A stretch of 64,000 nucleotides of DNA from Pseudomonas fragi (lineage in GTDB: Bacteria; Pseudomonadota; Gammaproteobacteria; Pseudomonadales; Pseudomonadaceae), in assembly GCF_025426255.1 (NCBI RefSeq), contig NZ_CP104861.1, positions 3,782,001-3,846,000 on the forward strand, read 5' to 3'. Positions 18,324-27,459 of the stretch are shown here, piece after piece; positions within the stretch are counted from its first letter, which is position 1; every line of letters starts with the position of its first letter. Under the pieces are notes generated by a model, which was not told where the DNA came from, made no database searches, and saw only the letters and a program-made list of their open reading frames with translations. A program made the translations under genes and the position numbers.

Positions 18324-19748
18324 ATGCAAACCAAACTCTTGATCAACGGCCAACTGATTGACGGCGAAGGCCCCGCCCAACCGGTGCTCAACCCGGCACT
18401 CGGCAGCGTGCTGGTGCACATCAACGAAGCCAGCGAGGCCCAGGTCGATGCCGCCGTGCGTGCCGCCGATGCCGCGTTTGACAGCTGGTCGCAAACCCCG
18501 CCAAAGGACCGTTCACTGCTGTTGCTCAAAATCGCCGATACCATCGAAGCCCACGGGCAAGAGCTGGCCAAACTGGAATCGGACAACTGTGGCAAACCCT
18601 ACAGCGCCGCATTGAACGACGAGATCCCGGCGATTGCCGATGTATTCCGCTTCTTCGCTGGCGCCAGCCGCTGCATGAGCGGTTCGGCCGGCGGTGAATA
18701 CCTGCCGGGGCATACCTCGATGATCCGCCGCGACCCGGTGGGTGTGATCGCCTCTATCGCGCCCTGGAACTACCCGCTGATGATGGTTGCCTGGAAAATC
18801 GCCCCGGCCCTGGCTGCCGGTAATACCGTGGTGCTCAAACCGTCGGAGCAAACCCCGCTGACAGCATTGCGTCTGGCTGAGCTGGTGTCAGATATCCTCC
18901 CGGCTGGCGTGCTTAACCTGGTGTTCGGCCGCGGTCAGACGGTGGGCAGCCCACTGACTACTCACCCCAAAGTGCGCATGGTGTCGCTGACTGGCTCGAT
19001 TGCCACCGGTTCGAACATCATTTCCAGTACCGCTGACAGCGTCAAACGCATGCACATGGAGCTGGGCGGCAAGGCCCCGGTGATTATCTTTGACGACGCT
19101 GACATCGACGCCGCCGTGGAAGGCATCCGCACCTTCGGTTTCTACAATGCAGGGCAAGACTGCACCGCCGCCTGCCGCATCTACGCCCAGGAAGGCATCT
19201 ACGACAAGTTCGTCGAAAAGCTCGGCGCGGCGGTAAGCAGCATCAAGTACGGCTTGCAGGACGATCCATCGACCGAACTCGGCCCGCTGATCACCGCTCG
19301 CCACCGCGACCAGGTTGCCGGGTTTGTCGAGCGCGCGGTGGCGCAGCCGCATATCCGTTTGATCACCGGTGGCAAGGCGGTTCAAGGCGAGGGTTTCTTT
19401 TTCGAACCGACCGTATTGGCCGACGCCCTGCAGGACGATGAAATTGTCCGCCGCGAAGTATTCGGGCCCGTGGTGTCAGTGACCAAGTTCACCGATGAAG
19501 CACAGGTGCTGGGCTGGGCCAACGACTCGGACTACGGCTTGGCGTCGTCGGTCTGGACCTCGGACGTAGGTCGCGCACACCGTTTGTCTGCACGCTTGCA
19601 GTACGGCTGCACCTGGGTCAACACCCACTTTATGCTGGTCAACGAAATGCCTCACGGCGGTCAGAAACTGTCCGGTTATGGCAAGGACATGTCCATGTAC
19701 GGACTGGAGGACTACACCACCGTGCGACATGTGATGTTCAAGCACTAA
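18324..19748 (+). CDS. patD: gamma-aminobutyraldehyde dehydrogenase (PatD/YdcW-like, paralog 2)
   Basis: A 474-residue dehydrogenase, the same length as E. coli PatD, in the same position at the end of a ydcSTUV-like operon. It would oxidise 4-aminobutanal to GABA. N149 (APWNYP), E247 (MELGGK) and C280 (GQDCTAAC) are present, and the cofactor motif is the standard TGSIATG with S225. ATG 18324 follows AAGGACG. It shares long identical stretches with the enzyme at 12594, indicating duplication followed by divergence. Confidence 0.9.
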   Translation: MQTKLLINGQLIDGEGPAQPVLNPALGSVLVHINEASEAQVDAAVRAADAAFDSWSQTPPKDRSLLLLKIADTIEAHGQELAKLESDNCGKPYSAALNDEIPAIADVFRFFAGASRCMSGSAGGEYLPGHTSMIRRDPVGVIASIAPWNYPLMMVAWKIAPALAAGNTVVLKPSEQTPLTALRLAELVSDILPAGVLNLVFGRGQTVGSPLTTHPKVRMVSLTGSIATGSNIISSTADSVKRMHMELGGKAPVIIFDDADIDAAVEGIRTFGFYNAGQDCTAACRIYAQEGIYDKFVEKLGAAVSSIKYGLQDDPSTELGPLITARHRDQVAGFVERAVAQPHIRLITGGKAVQGEGFFFEPTVLADALQDDEIVRREVFGPVVSVTKFTDEAQVLGWANDSDYGLASSVWTSDVGRAHRLSARLQYGCTWVNTHFMLVNEMPHGGQKLSGYGKDMSMYGLEDYTTVRHVMFKH

Positions 19749-19752
19749 CCGC

Positions 19753-19818
19753 TTCGCGAGCAGGCTCGCTCCTGCATCTTGACCGCACTCCCCCTGCGGG
19801 AATGAGCCTGTTCGCGAA
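19753..19818. repeat. REPIN: two inverted family-A REP sequences, diverged
   Basis: TTCGCGAGCAGGCTCGCTCC and the inverse GGGAATGAGCCTGTTCGCGA flank about 18 bp. The second arm has several substitutions. It lies between the dehydrogenase and permease genes. Confidence 0.85.
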
Positions 19819-19927
19819 GGACTCTGCGCGATTTAAAAACAATAACCGCCGATCCCGGCAGCGCCATCAGCGCCTTGCCACGGTTTCGGCCATCCAAAAT
19901 CCGCCGTTCTTCCGGAGCCAGCACACC

Positions 19928-21412
19928 ATGAGTGCATCCCCCGACCTCTCTGCCACCATCGACGATAGCGACGCCGAGCAACTGCGCAAACTGGGTTACA
20001 CCTCCAACTTCAATCGCAGCATGAGCCTGTGGGAGAACTTCGCCCTGGGCTTCACCTATCTCTCTCCGGTCGTAGGGGTTTATACCCTCTTCGGTCTGTG
20101 CCTCGCCGCAGGCGGGCCTCCGATGTTCTGGGCCTACCTGCTGGTCGGTTGCGGCCAAATGCTGGTCTGTCTGATTTTTGGTGAAGTGGTTTCACAGTTT
20201 CCTATTTCCGGTGGCGTCTACCCATGGGCTCGTCGCTTGGTAGGCAAGCGCTGGGCATGGATGGTCGGCTGGATCTACTCCATCGCACTGTGCGTCACCA
20301 TCGCCGCCGTGGCAGTCGGTGCCGGCCCGTACCTGGCCGCAATGATGGGCTTTGAGCCGAGCAATAACACCAACATCATCATCGCGCTGGTTTTGACCCT
20401 GTTCGCCACCCTGGTCAATCTCAGCGGCACCAAGGTGCTGGCACGCATCGCCATGTTCGGCTTCCTGTGCGAGCTGATCGGCGCCGTGATCGTCGGCGTT
20501 TACTTGTTGGTTTTCGAACGTCACCAACCACTCGGTGTGCTGTTCAACACCTTTGATATCAGCGTCGATGGCTCGTATCTGCCAGCCTTCCTCACTGCCT
20601 CGCTGGCGGGAATGTTTCTGTACTACGGCTTTGAAGCGTGCGGCGATGTGGCCGAAGAAACCCCGAACCCGAGCAAGCAAATCCCGGTAGCCATGCGTAT
20701 GACCATCTATATCGGCGGGATCGCGGCGATGTTCGCCTGCCTCGCGCTGATTCTGGCGGTTCCGGACATGCAGGCTGTGATCAACGGCACCGACAAGGAC
20801 CCGGTGACCACCATCCTCAATAACGCCTTCGGTCCAGTTGGCTCGAAAGTGGTGATGGGCGTAGTCATGATTTCCTTCATCTCCTGTGTGATTAGCCTAC
20901 AAGCCGCTGCCAGTCGCCTGCTGTACTCCTACGCACGGGATGAAATGGTCATTGGCAGCTCAGTGCTGAAGAAAATTTCACCTGCAACTCAGGTGCCGGT
21001 GGCAGCACTGTTTGTGTCCGGCGTCCTGCCCGCACTGATCATTGCACTGGGCTTCTTTCTGCAAGATGCGGTGGCAACCATCGTCAGCTTCGCTGCGATC
21101 GGCATTTACCTTGCGTTCCAGATGATCGTGCTCGCGGCACTTTACGCGCGCGCCAAAGGCTGGAAACCCAGCGGCAAATTCACCCTCGGCGCCTGGGGCT
21201 GGCCAGTGAATATCGGCGCTTTGGTCTACGGTATCAGCGCAATTATCAACATGGCTTGGCCGCGCACCCCGGATGCCCCGTGGTACATCAACTACGCCAT
21301 GCTCCTGAGCACGGCCATCGTCATCGGTCTGGGCCTGCTCTACATGTGGCTCGCCAAACCGTATGACCACGGCACAGCCCCAGCGGGTGATGCTTGGCAG
21401 ATCAGCCGATAA
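19928..21412 (+). CDS. APC-superfamily amino acid/GABA/polyamine permease
   Basis: A 494-residue inner-membrane transporter with about 12 hydrophobic segments. The N-terminal TM1 (FNRSMSLWENFALGFTYLSP) and the GEVVSQFPISGGVYPWARRL segment are typical of the amino acid-choline transporter branch of the APC superfamily, which includes GABA and putrescine permeases. ATG 19928 is preceded by CCGGAG; the open frame extends upstream through the REPIN, which argues against an earlier start. Its position between PatD and SpdH suggests uptake of GABA, a polyamine or an aminoaldehyde product. Confidence 0.87.
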   Translation: MSASPDLSATIDDSDAEQLRKLGYTSNFNRSMSLWENFALGFTYLSPVVGVYTLFGLCLAAGGPPMFWAYLLVGCGQMLVCLIFGEVVSQFPISGGVYPWARRLVGKRWAWMVGWIYSIALCVTIAAVAVGAGPYLAAMMGFEPSNNTNIIIALVLTLFATLVNLSGTKVLARIAMFGFLCELIGAVIVGVYLLVFERHQPLGVLFNTFDISVDGSYLPAFLTASLAGMFLYYGFEACGDVAEETPNPSKQIPVAMRMTIYIGGIAAMFACLALILAVPDMQAVINGTDKDPVTTILNNAFGPVGSKVVMGVVMISFISCVISLQAAASRLLYSYARDEMVIGSSVLKKISPATQVPVAALFVSGVLPALIIALGFFLQDAVATIVSFAAIGIYLAFQMIVLAALYARAKGWKPSGKFTLGAWGWPVNIGALVYGISAIINMAWPRTPDAPWYINYAMLLSTAIVIGLGLLYMWLAKPYDHGTAPAGDAWQISR

Positions 21413-21466
21413 CTGCATTTCACCCCTCGATACCGCAGCGCTTATAACAATAAACAAGGACTCATC

Positions 21467-23329
21467 ATGGAAATCACCCGCCGCGACTTTCTCAACGGCG
21501 TCGCCATCACCATCGCTGCCGGCATGACGCCTTTGCAGATCCTCCAGGCCGCACCCGACGGTCGCTACTACCCACCTGCCCTGACCGGCCTGCGCGGCAG
21601 CCACGTCGGCTCCTTCGAAATCGCGCACCAGATGGGCTGGGAGAAAAAGGTCTTTGACACCGATCACCTGCCCATCAGTGAGCAGTACGACCTGGTGGTA
21701 GTCGGCGGCGGCTTGAGCGGGCTGTCTGCTGCGTGGTTTTATCGTGAGAAACATCCGAACGCACGCATCCTGATTCTGGACAACCACGACGACTTCGGCG
21801 GCCACGCCAAGCGCAACGAATTCTCCGCTGGCGGCCGCATGATCCTGGGCTACGGCGGCAGCGAAGCCTTCCAGTCGCCGAATCACCTGTTCAGTAAGGA
21901 AGTGAACGGGATGCTGAAAAAACTCGGGGTCGAAACCAAACGCTTCGAAACCGCTTTCGACCGCCAGTTCTACCCGAACCTGGGGCTGTCCCGTGCGGTG
22001 TTCTTCGACAAGGAGAACTTCGGCGAAGACAAACTGGTCAACGGCGACCCAACACCGATGGTCGCCGACGACATTGCCCCGGACCAACTGCATGCCCGCT
22101 CCATCAGTGACTTCATCAACGACTTCCCCCTGCCGCAAGCAGACCGGACAGCCTTGATCGAACTGCACGTCGCGCCAAAAGACTACCTCGCAGGCAAAAC
22201 TGTCGAGGAAAAAACCGCCTACCTGGAAGCCACCAGCTATCGCGATTTCCTGCTCAAGAACGTAGGCCTGTCAGAGTCTGCGGTGAAATACTTCCAGAGT
22301 CGTACCAATGACTTCATGGCCCTGAGCATCGACGCTGTTTCGGCTTACGATACTTATAACGTCGGCTTTCCAGGTTTCAGTGCGATGAGTCTGGAACCGA
22401 TCAGCGAAGAAGCCCAAGCAGAAATGGAAGAGCCTTACATCTACCACTTCCCTGATGGCAATGCTTCGCTGGCCCGGCTACTGGTTCGTAGCCTGATACC
22501 AAGCGTCGCGCCCGGACACAACATGGACGACATCGTCCTCGCATCGTTCGACTACGCCAAGCTGGACCAGCCAAAAGCCCCAGTACGCTTACGTCTGAAC
22601 AGCACCGCCGTCAGCGTGCGCAATGTCGGCGAAGGGGTAAATATCGGTTACAGCCGTGGCGGCCAGCTCAATCAGGTCCGCGGCAAGCATTGCATCCTGG
22701 CCTGCTACAACATGATGATTCCGTATCTGCTGCACGACCTGCCGCCAGAGCAATCCTACGCCCTGAGCCAAAACGTGAAATTCCCGCTGGTCTACACCAA
22801 GGTAGTGATCCGTAACTGGGAGTCGTTCCAGAAGCTGGGCGTCCACGAAATCTATGCTGCGACCCAGCCCTACAGCCGCATCAAACTCGACTACCCGGTA
22901 AGCATGGGCGGCTACGAACACCCGCGCGATCCGAAACAACCCATCGGCTTGCACATGGTCTACGTACCTACCAGCCCGAACAGTGGCATGAACGCACGCG
23001 ACCAGGCCCGTGCCGGTCGCGGCAGACTGTACGGGCAATCGTTCGAAGTGCTCGAAGCGCAACTGCGTGATCAACTGCAACGCATGCTCGGCCCAGGGGG
23101 GTTCAATCACCAGACCGACATTCTCGCCATCACCGTCAATCGCTGGTCACACGGCTATGCGTATTTTTCCAACAGCCTGTACGACGATGCCGACGAGAGC
23201 GAAAAACTGATGAACCTGGCACGCCAACCGCTGGGCCGGGTGAGCATTGCCAATTCGGATGCAGCCTGGAGCGCCTATGCCCATGCTGCAATTGATGAAG
23301 CACACAGGGCCGTGGGCGAAGTGGCGTAG
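21467..23329 (+). CDS. spdH: Tat-exported FAD-dependent spermidine dehydrogenase (SpdH-like)
   Basis: A 620-residue flavoprotein, the length known for P. aeruginosa SpdH. It begins with a twin-arginine signal (TRRDFLNG, then AITIAAGM), so it should be exported folded to the periplasm. The FAD-binding Rossmann motif is VVVGGGLSGLSAAW from residue about 77, with LDNHDDFGGHAKR after it, as in the amine oxidase superfamily. SpdH cleaves spermidine to a diamine plus an aminoaldehyde; the two adjacent aldehyde dehydrogenases and the polyamine importer fit that reaction. AAGGA precedes ATG 21467. Substrate assignment rests on length, Tat signal and context. Confidence 0.82.
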   Translation: MEITRRDFLNGVAITIAAGMTPLQILQAAPDGRYYPPALTGLRGSHVGSFEIAHQMGWEKKVFDTDHLPISEQYDLVVVGGGLSGLSAAWFYREKHPNARILILDNHDDFGGHAKRNEFSAGGRMILGYGGSEAFQSPNHLFSKEVNGMLKKLGVETKRFETAFDRQFYPNLGLSRAVFFDKENFGEDKLVNGDPTPMVADDIAPDQLHARSISDFINDFPLPQADRTALIELHVAPKDYLAGKTVEEKTAYLEATSYRDFLLKNVGLSESAVKYFQSRTNDFMALSIDAVSAYDTYNVGFPGFSAMSLEPISEEAQAEMEEPYIYHFPDGNASLARLLVRSLIPSVAPGHNMDDIVLASFDYAKLDQPKAPVRLRLNSTAVSVRNVGEGVNIGYSRGGQLNQVRGKHCILACYNMMIPYLLHDLPPEQSYALSQNVKFPLVYTKVVIRNWESFQKLGVHEIYAATQPYSRIKLDYPVSMGGYEHPRDPKQPIGLHMVYVPTSPNSGMNARDQARAGRGRLYGQSFEVLEAQLRDQLQRMLGPGGFNHQTDILAITVNRWSHGYAYFSNSLYDDADESEKLMNLARQPLGRVSIANSDAAWSAYAHAAIDEAHRAVGEVA

Positions 23330-23356
23330 TCAAACCATCACAAATGAAAAGCAACC

Positions 23357-23384
23357 GGTAGCCCTGAGGGGCTGACCGGCTACC
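23357..23384. terminator. hairpin between convergent spdH-like and amidase genes
   Basis: GGTAGCC pairs with GGCTACC, and an inner AGCCCC/GGGGCT pairing is also possible. It lies between convergent genes. No long T-run follows, so this is a probable but weak bidirectional terminator. Confidence 0.4.
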
Positions 23385-23415
23385 TCTATACTGCTACAGG
23401 GTTTGTGCGGGTGAC

Positions 23416-24771
23416 CTAGCCCCGCACGAACAGCTTGGCCAACACCTGCAACAAACGATCATCTGCGCCTGCGGGGCCAATCACTTGCAGCCCTACCGGC
23501 ATCCCCCTCACCTGCCCCACAGGCAGGCTGATCGCCGGTAACCCGGTAAGGTTCCAGGCACTGGTGTAGCTAAGCACTGCACCGCGTACATCAATGTCCT
23601 GTTCACCAACCCGAACCTCACGCGCATCAACCTCGGTTGCGGTGACAGGTACGCTGGGCGAGACCAGGAAGTCATAGCGCTCGAATAAACGCGCCATGGC
23701 CGCCTTGTACTGCTCCTGGCCAGCCTGGGCACGAATGTATTGCCACCCCCTGACCTCGCGCGACAACTCAAGACGTTCGCGTACCTCCTGCTCAAACTTG
23801 TGCGGCGCATCCTGCATGCGCTCGGCATGGACGTCGAAGGCCTCGGCGCGTTGCAGAACCAGCAAGGTGTCTTTCATTCCTCCCGCCAGCGGCGCCAGCT
23901 CTGCAGTCTCCTGCAACGTATCGCCAAACAACTGTTGCGCCGCCTGATATGCCTGGCGATCCACCTCGGCGTCGACCGGGCCGAAGCTGCCCGTGGTAAT
24001 CCAGCCCACCCGCAACGGCCGAGGATTGGCCTGCGAGACGCAGGCGCGTCCTGCAATCACTTCGAACAGCAGACGCGCATCCTCGACGAAGTTGGCGATC
24101 GGGCCCACGTGGTCGAGGCTCGATGACAGCGGGAACACGCCCTCCAGCGGTACGCTGGCAAACGATGGCTTGAAGCCGACCACGCCGCACAATGCCGCCG
24201 GAATCCGGATCGATCCGCCGGTGTCGGTGCCCAGCGCCAGCGGCACCATACCGCTGGCAACTGCAGCGGCGCTGCCTGCGCTGGAGCCGCCCGTGATGCA
24301 ACGCGCATCCCACGGGTTGCGGGCCGCGCCCTGCAGCGAACGGTCGCCGGTCGGACCGTAGGCAAATTCGTGGGTCAAGGTCTTGCCCACAATCACCGCC
24401 CCCGCCTCGCGCAACCGCTGCACACACAGCGCATCGGCGTTCGGCTTGAAGCCTTCGAAATGTGCCGAACCATAGGTGGTGACGTAGTCGAACGTGTCGA
24501 TGTTGTCTTTGACCGCTACCGGAATGCCCTGCAGCGGGCCCAGGTCCTGACCTTGGGCCAACAACTCATCGGCCCTGCGGGCCTGAGCCAGTGCGATGGG
24601 TGCATCGACCTGAACAAATGCGTTCAAGAGCGGATTCAGGCGCTCGATGCTGTCCAAAGCCGCCTGGGTCAACTCGACACTCGTCAGGCTGCCCGCGCGC
24701 AGGCGTTCGGCCAGCGTGGTGACTGATTGGCCAAAAAAATATCCAGCGTGGGTAGGCTTCGCCAGGTTCAT
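23416..24771 (-). CDS. amidase-signature hydrolase
   Basis: A 451-residue Ser-Ser-Lys amidase. The catalytic Lys is in VAVKDNID, the bridging Ser in GGSSAGSAAAVASG, and the nucleophilic Ser in TDTGGSIRIPA. It resembles GatA-like single enzymes and the AtzF/biuret-type group; without a biotin or glutamine partner a small-molecule amide is the likely substrate. Start at 24771 (MNLAKPTHAG) is chosen because GGAG lies 10-11 bp upstream; the frame continues 57 bp further. It lies 13 bp downstream of the MFS gene on the same strand, so they form an operon controlled by the upstream LacI operators. Confidence 0.9.
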   Translation of the reverse strand: MNLAKPTHAGYFFGQSVTTLAERLRAGSLTSVELTQAALDSIERLNPLLNAFVQVDAPIALAQARRADELLAQGQDLGPLQGIPVAVKDNIDTFDYVTTYGSAHFEGFKPNADALCVQRLREAGAVIVGKTLTHEFAYGPTGDRSLQGAARNPWDARCITGGSSAGSAAAVASGMVPLALGTDTGGSIRIPAALCGVVGFKPSFASVPLEGVFPLSSSLDHVGPIANFVEDARLLFEVIAGRACVSQANPRPLRVGWITTGSFGPVDAEVDRQAYQAAQQLFGDTLQETAELAPLAGGMKDTLLVLQRAEAFDVHAERMQDAPHKFEQEVRERLELSREVRGWQYIRAQAGQEQYKAAMARLFERYDFLVSPSVPVTATEVDAREVRVGEQDIDVRGAVLSYTSAWNLTGLPAISLPVGQVRGMPVGLQVIGPAGADDRLLQVLAKLFVRG

Positions 24772-24784
24772 ACAGACAACTCCA

Positions 24785-26116
24785 TCAAACAACTGCGGGG
24801 ATAGGGGAAGGAACAGCCTGCCGTCCACCGGGACGCACCATCAGCATTGCGCTCATCCCCAGCGCCGTGGCCACCGCAGCCGCCACAAACATCGAGGAGT
24901 AACCGTAACGAACGGTCAGGTAACCGGTGAGCATTGGGGCAATGAACGAAGCGGTGTTGGCGATAAAGTGGGTCATGCCACTGTAGGCGCCAACCCGGTT
25001 GGACGGCGCGGTGTCGATCACCACGGCCCAGTACACCGAGTTGGGCAGCGCGTTGAGGGCGTTGGCCAAGGTCATCAGGGCAATCACGCCCCACACGGTC
25101 TGGGCCTGCGATACGAGGATAAAACACAACGTGGTCAACAACAGGCAGGTCGCAGCCAGCCAGCTGCGGGCCACTTTCAGATTGCCGGTGCGGCGCAGCA
25201 ACAGGTCGGAAATCTTGCCGCCCAGCAACACGGTGAAGCAGGCGCCGGTCCACGGAATCATGCCCATGTACCACAGCGACGAGAGGTTGTAATGGAACTC
25301 GTCCTGCAGGTATTTGGGGGTCCAGGTCAGCAACAGAAAGGTTACGTACACAAACGAGAAGTAGCCGATTGCATTAAGCAACAGGTCCTTGTTCTTGAAG
25401 AAGTGCCAGACCGGCGCAACGCTGCTCGTTGGGATCGAGGCATTGGTCGCGTCGGCACGCTCCTTGCGCAGAAAGTCCAGCTCGGCTTTGGACACGCGCG
25501 GGTTTTCCTCGGGGGTGTTGGTGAAGCGCGTCATGAAGAAGATCAGCAGTGCCAGGCTGACCACGCCCAGCACCACGAACATGCTGCGCCAGTCGCCGGT
25601 CAGCGTTTGCAGGCCCACCGCCACCGGGGCAGTCAACAACGCACCCAACGGTGTACTCAGCAAACCGACCGAAACCACGAAGCCGCGCTCCTTGGGGGTC
25701 GCCCAGTTGGCCACGCTCTTGTTGATCACCGAGTACGCTGGCCCCTCGGCAAAGCCGAACATCACGCGGATGGTGGCGAAACCGGCCATGGCCGAACCAC
25801 CCAGGAACGCCAGCCCGAAATCACCGGCAAACGCCGTGGCGATTTCGAAGACCGACCAGGTGGCACCGGCAATCAGCCAGATGCGCTTGGCACCAAAACG
25901 GTCAGCGAGGATCCCGCCGATCAACGCACCAAGGATGTAGCCGTAACCGAAGTAACCCAGGACATTGCCCCAGTCGGCCTTGTCGAAACCGTACTCCGGA
26001 AGAATGCTCGCCGAGGCGTAGGCAATCGCGCCGCGGTCGATGTAGTTGAGCAGTGCCATCAGCATGATCAGGAAAAAAATCTGGTAGCGGAAAGACGGAA
26101 TCACTGGGTTATTCAT
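24785..26116 (-). CDS. MFS transporter, anion:cation symporter (ACS) family
   Basis: A 443-residue, 12-helix major facilitator. N-terminal MALLNYIDRGAIAYA, the GYILGALIGGILADRFGAKR loop between helices 2 and 3, and the RVMFGFAEGPAYSVINKSVA segment match the ACS family that takes up hexuronates, galactonate, tartrate and similar organic anions. The start is taken at ATG 26116 with GAAGAG upstream; an in-frame TTG is 18 bp further up. It is the first gene of a transporter-amidase operon facing a LacI regulator. Confidence 0.9.
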   Translation of the reverse strand: MNNPVIPSFRYQIFFLIMLMALLNYIDRGAIAYASASILPEYGFDKADWGNVLGYFGYGYILGALIGGILADRFGAKRIWLIAGATWSVFEIATAFAGDFGLAFLGGSAMAGFATIRVMFGFAEGPAYSVINKSVANWATPKERGFVVSVGLLSTPLGALLTAPVAVGLQTLTGDWRSMFVVLGVVSLALLIFFMTRFTNTPEENPRVSKAELDFLRKERADATNASIPTSSVAPVWHFFKNKDLLLNAIGYFSFVYVTFLLLTWTPKYLQDEFHYNLSSLWYMGMIPWTGACFTVLLGGKISDLLLRRTGNLKVARSWLAATCLLLTTLCFILVSQAQTVWGVIALMTLANALNALPNSVYWAVVIDTAPSNRVGAYSGMTHFIANTASFIAPMLTGYLTVRYGYSSMFVAAAVATALGMSAMLMVRPGGRQAVPSPIPAVV

Positions 26117-26186
26117 AGGAATCTGACTCTTCAAGTGATGGCAGAAGTCAAAAAGTCGGCCGGACTCGGCGTATTTTTATTGTTTT

Positions 26187-26202
26187 ACCCAAACGTTTGG
26201 GT
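26187..26202. promoter_or_regulatory. LacI-family operator 1 (perfect 16-bp palindrome)
   Basis: ACCCAAACGTTTGGGT, a perfect palindrome with the central CG typical of LacI/GalR operators. It lies 71 bp upstream of the MFS start and 127 bp upstream of the lacI-type gene. Confidence 0.9.
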
Positions 26203-26231
26203 TGGCGAAATGTAGAGCGAAGAAAAGTTTT

Positions 26232-26247
26232 AGTCAAACGTTTGGGT
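26232..26247. promoter_or_regulatory. LacI-family operator 2
   Basis: AGTCAAACGTTTGGGT, identical to operator 1 at 14 of 16 positions. Its centre is 45 bp from that of operator 1, a spacing that suits two dimers on the same face or a small repression loop. Confidence 0.85.
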
Positions 26248-26328
26248 AAAGATTTAATTCCGGGGCGATGCCCCATGTTCGGGTAGAATTCGCGCGCTGA
26301 ATAACAGACTGCTGGAAGCCTCTTGAAC

Positions 26329-27357
26329 ATGCCGAATCAATCCCGCCCCGCCACCCTGAAGTCCATGGCGACTGCACTCGGAGTGCACGTTTCCACGGTG
26401 TCACGGGTGCTCAATGGCGACCCCGCCGGGGTCGAGCGAGCGGCGTCGGCCGAAGTTGTGGCGCGGATTCGCGCATTGGCAAAAGAGCTGGATTATCGAC
26501 CGAACACGCAGGCATCCAACCTGAAGTTGCGTAAAAGTCAGGAAATCTGCGTGCTCATGCCGCGCCTCACCGACCTGGTGATGGCGACTATCTACGACAG
26601 CATCGACAGCGCGGCCGAGCAGGCCGGCTACCTGACTTTCGTCTCCAATACCGACGACCAGCCGCAGCGCCAGATGGCGCGTGCCGAACATGCCTTGCGT
26701 CGCTCGGTGGCCGGGTTGATCGTGGGTGATTCACACGTTGGCGAAACCCAGCCCTTGCTCGATCTGCTGACTCGCAAGCACATCCCCTACGTGCTGGTCA
26801 GCCGCCAGATTGCCGGGCATCTGGCGGCATGCAGTGACGATGAGTTGGGTGGCTGGCTGGCGGCCGAGCACCTGTACCAGCTGGGTTGTCGCGATGTGGC
26901 AATTCTGGCGGGCGAACGGCATGCCTCCACCGGGGCCGACCGCACCCGCGGTTTTACCCGGTTTTACCGTGAACAAGGCATCACGCTGCGCCCGGAGTGG
27001 ACCCTCAATGGCCCTTTTGACAGCCTCACCGGACACAAGCAAGGCGAGTACCTGTTGGGCCTGAACCCACGGCCGCAGGCGTTTTTCGCGGTCAACGACT
27101 TCCTCGCCATCGGCTTGATGGGAGCCGCACGCGACAAGGGCTTGATGCCCGGAAAAGACATTGCCGTGGTCGGCTTCAACGACACCCCGCTGGCCAACGA
27201 GCTGATGGTGCCGCTGACCAGCGTGCGCCTGCCGCTGGCAGAAATGGGTCAGCATGCCGTGCAACTGCTGCTCAAGCGCATCAAGGGCGAGGCCTGCGAG
27301 TCGATCACCCTGACCCCGCAGCTACAGGTGCGGGCGAGCTCCTCGCTGCTGCGCTGA
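26329..27357 (+). CDS. LacI-family transcriptional regulator
   Basis: A 342-residue repressor. The HTH is at residues 8-30 (LKSMATALGVHVSTVSRVLN) with the hinge helix YRPNTQASNLKL near 65, then a periplasmic-binding-protein-like effector domain ending with the usual LLKRIKGE region. ATG 26329 follows GGAAG by 11 bp; TTG 26323 is a less likely start. It is divergent from the MFS/amidase operon, with the two operators in between, so autoregulation and control of that operon are expected. The effector is probably the transported anion or amide. Confidence 0.93.
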   Translation: MPNQSRPATLKSMATALGVHVSTVSRVLNGDPAGVERAASAEVVARIRALAKELDYRPNTQASNLKLRKSQEICVLMPRLTDLVMATIYDSIDSAAEQAGYLTFVSNTDDQPQRQMARAEHALRRSVAGLIVGDSHVGETQPLLDLLTRKHIPYVLVSRQIAGHLAACSDDELGGWLAAEHLYQLGCRDVAILAGERHASTGADRTRGFTRFYREQGITLRPEWTLNGPFDSLTGHKQGEYLLGLNPRPQAFFAVNDFLAIGLMGAARDKGLMPGKDIAVVGFNDTPLANELMVPLTSVRLPLAEMGQHAVQLLLKRIKGEACESITLTPQLQVRASSSLLR

Positions 27358-27459
27358 GCTTAGCCAGGCGGGTGGGCGCTGAAGCGCACAAGCTCGGTCA
27401 ATCACATTACCCGCGCCAAGGCCTAGGTACTGAACCTTCGCGGTGAAAAGGAACTGCAG

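Noticed and set aside
20978..22168. A 396-codon frame opposite the permease and SpdH-like genes.
   Set aside because: Spans two real genes antisense and carries no recognisable domain.
24647..26215. A 522-codon open frame opposite the MFS gene.
   Set aside because: Low-complexity His/Gly/Gln-rich translation, no start signal, and the MFS family match on the complement is clear.
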